A DNA stretch of 9,400 nt from Rhodobacter sp. (GTDB lineage: Bacteria > Pseudomonadota > Alphaproteobacteria > Rhodobacterales > Rhodobacteraceae): positions 1-9,400 of the forward strand of contig PNND01000423.1 in NCBI GenBank assembly GCA_013824045.1, in the 5' to 3' direction. A model generated the notes under the pieces. The model had not been told where the DNA came from and did no database searches. It was given only the letters and a program-made list of their open reading frames with translations. Below are positions 6,550-9,400 of the stretch, piece after piece. Position 1 is the stretch's first letter. Each line of letters begins with the position of its first letter. The translations under genes and the position numbers were made by a program.

Positions 6550-7731
6550 ATGTTCGACCATCTCAAGGCCCAGCCGCAAGACAAGATCCTGCAACTCATC
6601 GCCATGTATCGCGATGATCCCCGCCCCACCAAGATCGACCTCGGCGTCGGCGTCTACAAGGATGCCACCGGCCTGACGCCGGTCATGCGCGCGGTGAAGG
6701 CGGCCGAGAAAAAGCTGTGGGAGATGGAGACGACCAAAACCTATACCGGTCTTGCCGGTGAACCCGCCTATAACGCAGCGCTGGCGGGCATGATCCTAGG
6801 CACCGCCGTCTCGATGGACCGCGTCGCCTCCGTCGCCACACCCGGCGGCACCGGCGCCATCCGTCAGGCGCTTGAACTCATCAAGCTGGCAACTCCATCG
6901 GCCACCGTCTGGATTTCCAACCCGACATGGCCCAACCACCCGTCCATCATCCGCTACCTCGGCATGAACATGGCCGAATACCGCTACTTCGACGCCGCCA
7001 CCCGTGGCATCGATTTTCCCGGCCTGATGGCCGACCTTGCCACCGTCAAGGCGGGCGATGTCGTCCTGCTGCACGGCTGCTGCCACAACCCCACCGGCGC
7101 CAATCTGGATGCGGCCCAGTGGGAAGGCGTCATCACCCTGCTCTCCGCCAAGGGCGCGATCCCCTTCGTGGACCTTGCCTATCAGGGCTTCGGCGACGGG
7201 CTGGAACCGGACGCCGCCGCCACCCGCCGCATCGCCGCCGCCTTCCCCGAGGTTCTGATCGCCGCCTCCTGTTCAAAGAATTTCGGCATCTACCGCGAAC
7301 GCACGGGCATCCTGATCGGCATCGGCCCGGCCGACGGCAAGGGCGTGCTGCAGGGTAACCTCAACTTCCTCAACCGCCAGAATTACAGCTTCCCGCCCGA
7401 TCACGGCGCGCGTCTGGTGACGATGATCCTTGAAGACCCCGCGCTGAAAGCCGACTGGATGGCCGAGCTTGAGGAAGTCCGTCTCAACATGCTCACCCTG
7501 CGCCAGAGCCTCGCCGATGAACTGCGCCGCGCCACCAATTCCGACCGGTTCGATTTCGTGGCCACCCATCGCGGCATGTTCTCGCGCCTTGGGCTCACCG
7601 AGGATCAGGTCAACACGCTGCGCGACGAACACGGCATCTACATGGTGGGCGACAGTCGCATCAACATCGCGGGCCTGAACACCCGCACCGTCCCCATCCT
7701 CGCCGCCGCCATCGCGCAAGTCGCGGGCTGA
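6550..7731 (+). CDS. aspartate/aromatic amino acid aminotransferase (class I, Iα)
   Basis: A cytoplasmic 393-residue PLP enzyme of the AspC/TyrB subgroup. It moves the amino group between aspartate or aromatic amino acids and 2-oxoglutarate. The start MFDHLKAQPQDKILQLIAMYRDDPR followed by DLGVGVYKDATG is typical of this subgroup. Visible cofactor and substrate residues are Trp127 (NPTWPNH), Asn180 (HNPTG), Asp208 and Tyr211 (VDLAYQGFGDG), the Schiff-base Lys243 (SCSKNFGIYRERTG), Arg251, and Arg370 (GDSRINIAG), which binds the substrate carboxylate. These correspond to AspC Trp140, Asn194, Asp222, Tyr225, Lys258, Arg266 and Arg386. An AAGGGA-like Shine-Dalgarno sequence overlaps the end of sseA. 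Sequence alone does not separate aspartate from aromatic preference, so no symbol is given. Enzymes of this subgroup can also transaminate cysteine, which would feed the neighbouring SseA. Confidence 0.92.
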   Translation: MFDHLKAQPQDKILQLIAMYRDDPRPTKIDLGVGVYKDATGLTPVMRAVKAAEKKLWEMETTKTYTGLAGEPAYNAALAGMILGTAVSMDRVASVATPGGTGAIRQALELIKLATPSATVWISNPTWPNHPSIIRYLGMNMAEYRYFDAATRGIDFPGLMADLATVKAGDVVLLHGCCHNPTGANLDAAQWEGVITLLSAKGAIPFVDLAYQGFGDGLEPDAAATRRIAAAFPEVLIAASCSKNFGIYRERTGILIGIGPADGKGVLQGNLNFLNRQNYSFPPDHGARLVTMILEDPALKADWMAELEEVRLNMLTLRQSLADELRRATNSDRFDFVATHRGMFSRLGLTEDQVNTLRDEHGIYMVGDSRINIAGLNTRTVPILAAAIAQVAG

Positions 7732-7763
7732 TCCAGCCCGCGCACCAAGTTTTTCGTGCGGGC
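7722..7763 (+). terminator. overlapping alternative hairpins at the aminotransferase stop
   Basis: CGCGGGCT (7722-7729) pairs perfectly with AGCCCGCG (7735-7742) around a 5-nt loop that holds the last bases of the TGA stop. A run of five or more T follows at 7750-7754, so this can act as an intrinsic terminator. The right arm can instead pair with GTGCGGGC (7756-7763), leaving a 2-nt bulge. The two pairings exclude each other. Confidence 0.45.
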
Positions 7764-7773
7764 CTCTGGTCTG

Positions 7774-7782
7774 TGCTATCAC
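7774..7782 (+). promoter_or_regulatory. candidate extended -10 promoter for the GYD gene
   Basis: TGCTATCAC fits an extended -10 (TG, one base, then TATCAC, 4 of 6 to TATAAT). The matching -35 region, about 7753-7759, is poor. If used, transcription would begin near 7789 and give a leader of about 120 nt before the GYD start, containing the large stem-loop. Support is only by motif. Confidence 0.3.
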
Positions 7783-7796
7783 CTCCGTTGCAGCCT

Positions 7797-7867
7797 CTGC
7801 CTTGACTGCATGTTGGTGTCAGTTTCGGCGCAACCTTTGGGTGCGCTGACTGCGGCAGGCAAGGCAG
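7797..7867 (+). ncRNA. predicted 71-nt multi-part stem-loop, candidate structured leader RNA
   Basis: The outer stem pairs CTGCCTTGACTGC (7797-7809) with GCAGGCAAGGCAG (7855-7867), 12 of 13 base pairs with a single internal A·G mismatch. After an internal loop (8 nt on the left, 4 on the right), GTCAG (7818-7822) pairs with CTGAC (7846-7850). A 6-nt bulge follows, then CGCAACC (7829-7835) pairs with GGGTGCG (7839-7845) with one mismatch around a TTT loop. About 23 of 25 stem positions pair. The element ends 42 nt before the GYD start, so it is most simply a 5' leader element, but a free small RNA is possible. It lacks the conserved SRP core motif and I recognise no known riboswitch class. Confidence 0.45.
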
Positions 7868-7883
7868 TAAGCAGCCAGCGTTC

Positions 7884-7900
7884 CCCTCATCACCAGAGGG
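7884..7900 (+). promoter_or_regulatory. Shine-Dalgarno of the GYD gene inside a hairpin
   Basis: AGAGGG (7895-7900) lies 9 nt before the ATG at 7910 and is the likely ribosome-binding site. GAGGG (7896-7900) pairs perfectly with CCCTC (7884-7888) around a 7-nt loop. ACCAGAGG (7892-7899) is also an exact 8-nt complement of CCTCTGGT at 7763-7770. Either pairing would hide the site, which suggests translational control. Confidence 0.5.
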
Positions 7901-7909
7901 ATTCGAACC

Positions 7910-8242
7910 ATGCCTTTCTATCTTTATCAACTCTCCTACACGCCCGAGGCTGTTAAGGCCCTCGTCGCATCGCCATCTGACCGGGAAGCCGCCGCCCGCA
8001 AGCTGATCGAAGGCTTGGGTGGCAAGCTTCACCACCTCTTTTTCGCCTTTGGCAAGCATGACGTGGTCTGCCTGATCGAATGCCCCGACGACCAGATGAT
8101 GGCCGCAGGCGCCATGGCCGTGGCCGCTTCCGGCACCGTCTCTTCATCCTCCACAGTCAAACTGATGACCTCGGCCGAGGCGATGGCCGCAATGCAGACT
8201 GCGGGCAAGGCGATAGGCAGCTACAAGCCACCGATGGGATAA
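7910..8242 (+). CDS. small GYD-domain protein of unknown function
   Basis: A 110-residue protein, probably cytoplasmic, without signal peptide or membrane segment. It opens MPFYLYQLSYTPEAVKALV, has an Arg/Lys-rich helix (DREAAARKLIEGLGGKL, about 24-40), and then HHLFFAFGKHDVVCLIECPDD at about 41-61. This last stretch is the family signature: GYD proteins carry a G-x-Y-D type motif followed by a hydrophobic strand and a PDD, here changed to GKHD. A serine-rich segment (SGTVSSSSTVKLMTS) and a Met/Ala-rich helix follow. GYD proteins are small alpha/beta folds with no proven biochemical role. The ATG is supported by AGAGGG 9 nt upstream. It is the only gene between the aminotransferase and the convergent amt, and its unusually structured leader suggests regulated expression. 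Confidence 0.75.
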   Translation: MPFYLYQLSYTPEAVKALVASPSDREAAARKLIEGLGGKLHHLFFAFGKHDVVCLIECPDDQMMAAGAMAVAASGTVSSSSTVKLMTSAEAMAAMQTAGKAIGSYKPPMG

Positions 8243-8249
8243 AACAGAA

Positions 8250-8283
8250 AACGGCCCGCAGGGGGAGGATCCTGCGGGCCGTT
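8250..8283. terminator. strong terminator shared by the GYD gene and amt
   Basis: AACGGCCCGCAGG (8250-8262) and CCTGCGGGCCGTT (8271-8283) are perfect 13-bp arms around an 8-nt loop. Read leftwards, for amt, the stem is followed by a T-rich tail (TTCTGTTTT), so it should terminate amt well. Read rightwards, for the GYD gene, the tail is poorer (GTTGCAGTTTC). Lying between convergent genes, it probably serves both. Confidence 0.8.
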
Positions 8284-8330
8284 GCAGTTTCACACCCGGA
8301 AGGGAGGAGGTTCCCAGGCGCGTCGTTGAC

Positions 8331-8351
8331 GGGGCCGCTTGGCGCGGCCCC
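8331..8351. terminator. second GC-rich hairpin just after amt
   Basis: GGGGCCGC (8331-8338) pairs exactly with GCGGCCCC (8344-8351) around TTGGC, 10 nt after the amt stop in the direction of amt transcription. It has no T tract and may help pause or protect the amt transcript 3' end upstream of the stronger terminator. Confidence 0.45.
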
Positions 8352-8361
8352 ATCCCGTTCC

Positions 8362-9400
8362 TTACATGTTGTAGGCGCGCTCGCCGTGCTCGGCGACGTC
8401 CAGACCTTCGCGCTCCACTTCCGGCTTCACGCGCAGACCCATGGTCATGTCGATCAGCTTGAACAGGATGAACGACCCGATCCCCACGAAGACGATGGTG
8501 AACGACACAGCCTTCACCTGCGCCATGAAGGCGGTGGAGAAGACATACTCGGCCACCTGCAGCGTGCCGGGCTGCGACAGGTAATCAGGGATACCCGCCC
8601 CACCCAGTGCCGGATTGACGACGATGCCGGTGCCCAGCGCGCCGATGATGCCGCCCAGACCATGGATCCCGAACACATCCAGCGAGTCATCCAGCTGAAA
8701 CTTGTTCTTGATGAAGCCGACGAAGGTGAAGCAGACCACACCGGCCACCAGACCCAGCACGATCGCGCCCATCGGGCCTGCGAAACCTGCCGCCGGAGTC
8801 ACCGCGACCAGACCGGTCACAACACCCGACACAAGGCCCAGCAGCGACGGATGGCCCTTGGTTGCCCATTCGGCGAACATCCACGCCACACCACCCGCAG
8901 CAGCCGCCACAAAGGTGTTCACAATGGCCAGCGAGGTGATCGCATTGGCTTCAAGGTTGGACCCGGCGTTGAAACCGAACCAGCCCACCCACAGCAGCGC
9001 GCCACCGATCATGGTCATGGTCAGCGAGTGCGGCGCCATGGACTCTTTGCCATAGCCGATCCGCTTGCCGACAACGATCGCGCCCACAAGGGCGGTGATG
9101 CCCGAGCTGATGTGAACAACGGTGCCGCCCGCAAAGTCCAGCGCGCCCCAGTTCCAGATCAGCCCGTTGGCAGCCAGATTGGCAGCGGCAGCTTCTGCAG
9201 CGGCGGTGTCACCGGCAGCCTCGGCAATCAACAACGCGGTCTGCTGTTCGGCCAGGAAGTCCGGACCACCCCACCACCAGACCATATGTGCCATCGGGAA
9301 GTAAATGAAGGTCACCCAAAGCACCGTAAACACCAGCAGCGACGAGAATTTCACCCGTTCCGCAAAGGCGCCGACGATCAGCGCCGGCGTGATGCAGGCG
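8362..9400 (-). CDS. amt: ammonium transporter, partial (N-terminus beyond right edge)
   Basis: An inner-membrane channel of the Amt/Mep/Rh family that conducts ammonium as a trimer. About 345 C-terminal residues are visible; the frame is open to the window edge, reading ACITPALIVGAFAERVKF before the GTG at 9354, which is therefore internal. Family marks, counted from codon 9354: WVTFIYFPMAHMVW (13-26); GALDFAGGTVVHISSG (70-85), with the conserved Asp73 and pore His81; WVGWFGFNAGS (122-132); FGIHGLGGIIGALGTG (228-243), with the second pore His231; and the cytoplasmic tail GLRVKPEVEREGLDVAEHGE (306-325), which in relatives contacts the PII protein GlnK. An Ala-rich loop of about 40 residues (30-69) precedes the GALDFAGG motif. 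A glnK gene often precedes amt but would lie outside this window. Confidence 0.93.
   Translation of the reverse strand, partial: ACITPALIVGAFAERVKFSSLLVFTVLWVTFIYFPMAHMVWWWGGPDFLAEQQTALLIAEAAGDTAAAEAAAANLAANGLIWNWGALDFAGGTVVHISSGITALVGAIVVGKRIGYGKESMAPHSLTMTMIGGALLWVGWFGFNAGSNLEANAITSLAIVNTFVAAAAGGVAWMFAEWATKGHPSLLGLVSGVVTGLVAVTPAAGFAGPMGAIVLGLVAGVVCFTFVGFIKNKFQLDDSLDVFGIHGLGGIIGALGTGIVVNPALGGAGIPDYLSQPGTLQVAEYVFSTAFMAQVKAVSFTIVFVGIGSFILFKLIDMTMGLRVKPEVEREGLDVAEHGERAYNM

Noticed and set aside
7778..7786. ATCACCTCC, identical to the 16S rRNA 3' end, and its complement as a strong Shine-Dalgarno for a minus-strand gene.
   Set aside because: No start codon lies at proper spacing on the minus strand. 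The 169-codon minus-strand frame starting at 7782 is antisense to the aminotransferase and resembles no protein family. As an anti-Shine-Dalgarno it has only weak pairing with AGAGGG.
7770..7900. Small SRP RNA (ffs) or 6S RNA as the identity of the structured gap.
   Set aside because: AAGCAGCCAGCG-like bases recall SRP RNA, but the invariant GGTCAGG and CCGGAAGG core is missing. The length and layout do not match 6S RNA.
7889..7909. On the minus strand this reads like a tRNA T-arm (GGTTCGAATCC).
   Set aside because: The flanking bases do not form a 5-bp T-stem or an acceptor stem, and no anticodon arm is found. The bases are explained as the Shine-Dalgarno region of the GYD gene.

Overview
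The window is GC-rich DNA with strong C/G preference at third codon positions. Its protein sequences look like an alphaproteobacterium of the Rhodobacteraceae (Rhodobacter/Paracoccus-like). This rests on the style of SmpB, DapA, the ammonium transporter and the SseA/aminotransferase pair, not on any database search. It is ordinary chromosome: no transposase, phage gene, CRISPR array, rRNA or tRNA was seen.

Layout, left to right. An MFS transporter (minus strand, cut by the left edge) and an Slt70-type soluble lytic transglycosylase (minus) lie in the same direction. A divergent intergenic region of about 170 bp follows. Then comes a plus-strand group: dapA (lysine/peptidoglycan precursor synthesis), a DMT/EamA permease overlapping dapA by 4 nt, and smpB (trans-translation). 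The smpB reading frame is broken by an apparent 1-nt deletion. After smpB are two abutting perfect 22-bp palindromes and a third hairpin. Next is a tight two-gene unit: a 3-mercaptopyruvate sulfurtransferase (sseA-like) and an aspartate/aromatic aminotransferase, 2 nt apart. Then comes a 178-nt gap rich in RNA structure, a small GYD-domain gene and a strong two-sided terminator. Last is an ammonium transporter (amt, minus strand) whose N-terminus lies beyond the right edge.

How the genes relate. Slt and DapA both touch peptidoglycan: Slt cleaves and recycles it, and DapA feeds diaminopimelate and lysine. SmpB is a ribosome-rescue factor that probably shares transcription with dapA. The aminotransferase could turn cysteine into 3-mercaptopyruvate, the substrate of SseA, so those two genes may form a short cysteine-to-persulfide route. 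The ammonium transporter and the GYD gene converge on one terminator.

The signals most worth a second look are: the predicted 71-nt multi-part stem-loop upstream of the GYD gene, with alternative pairings that cover its Shine-Dalgarno sequence; the smpB frameshift; and the paired palindromes after smpB, which differ from each other only by compensated changes.
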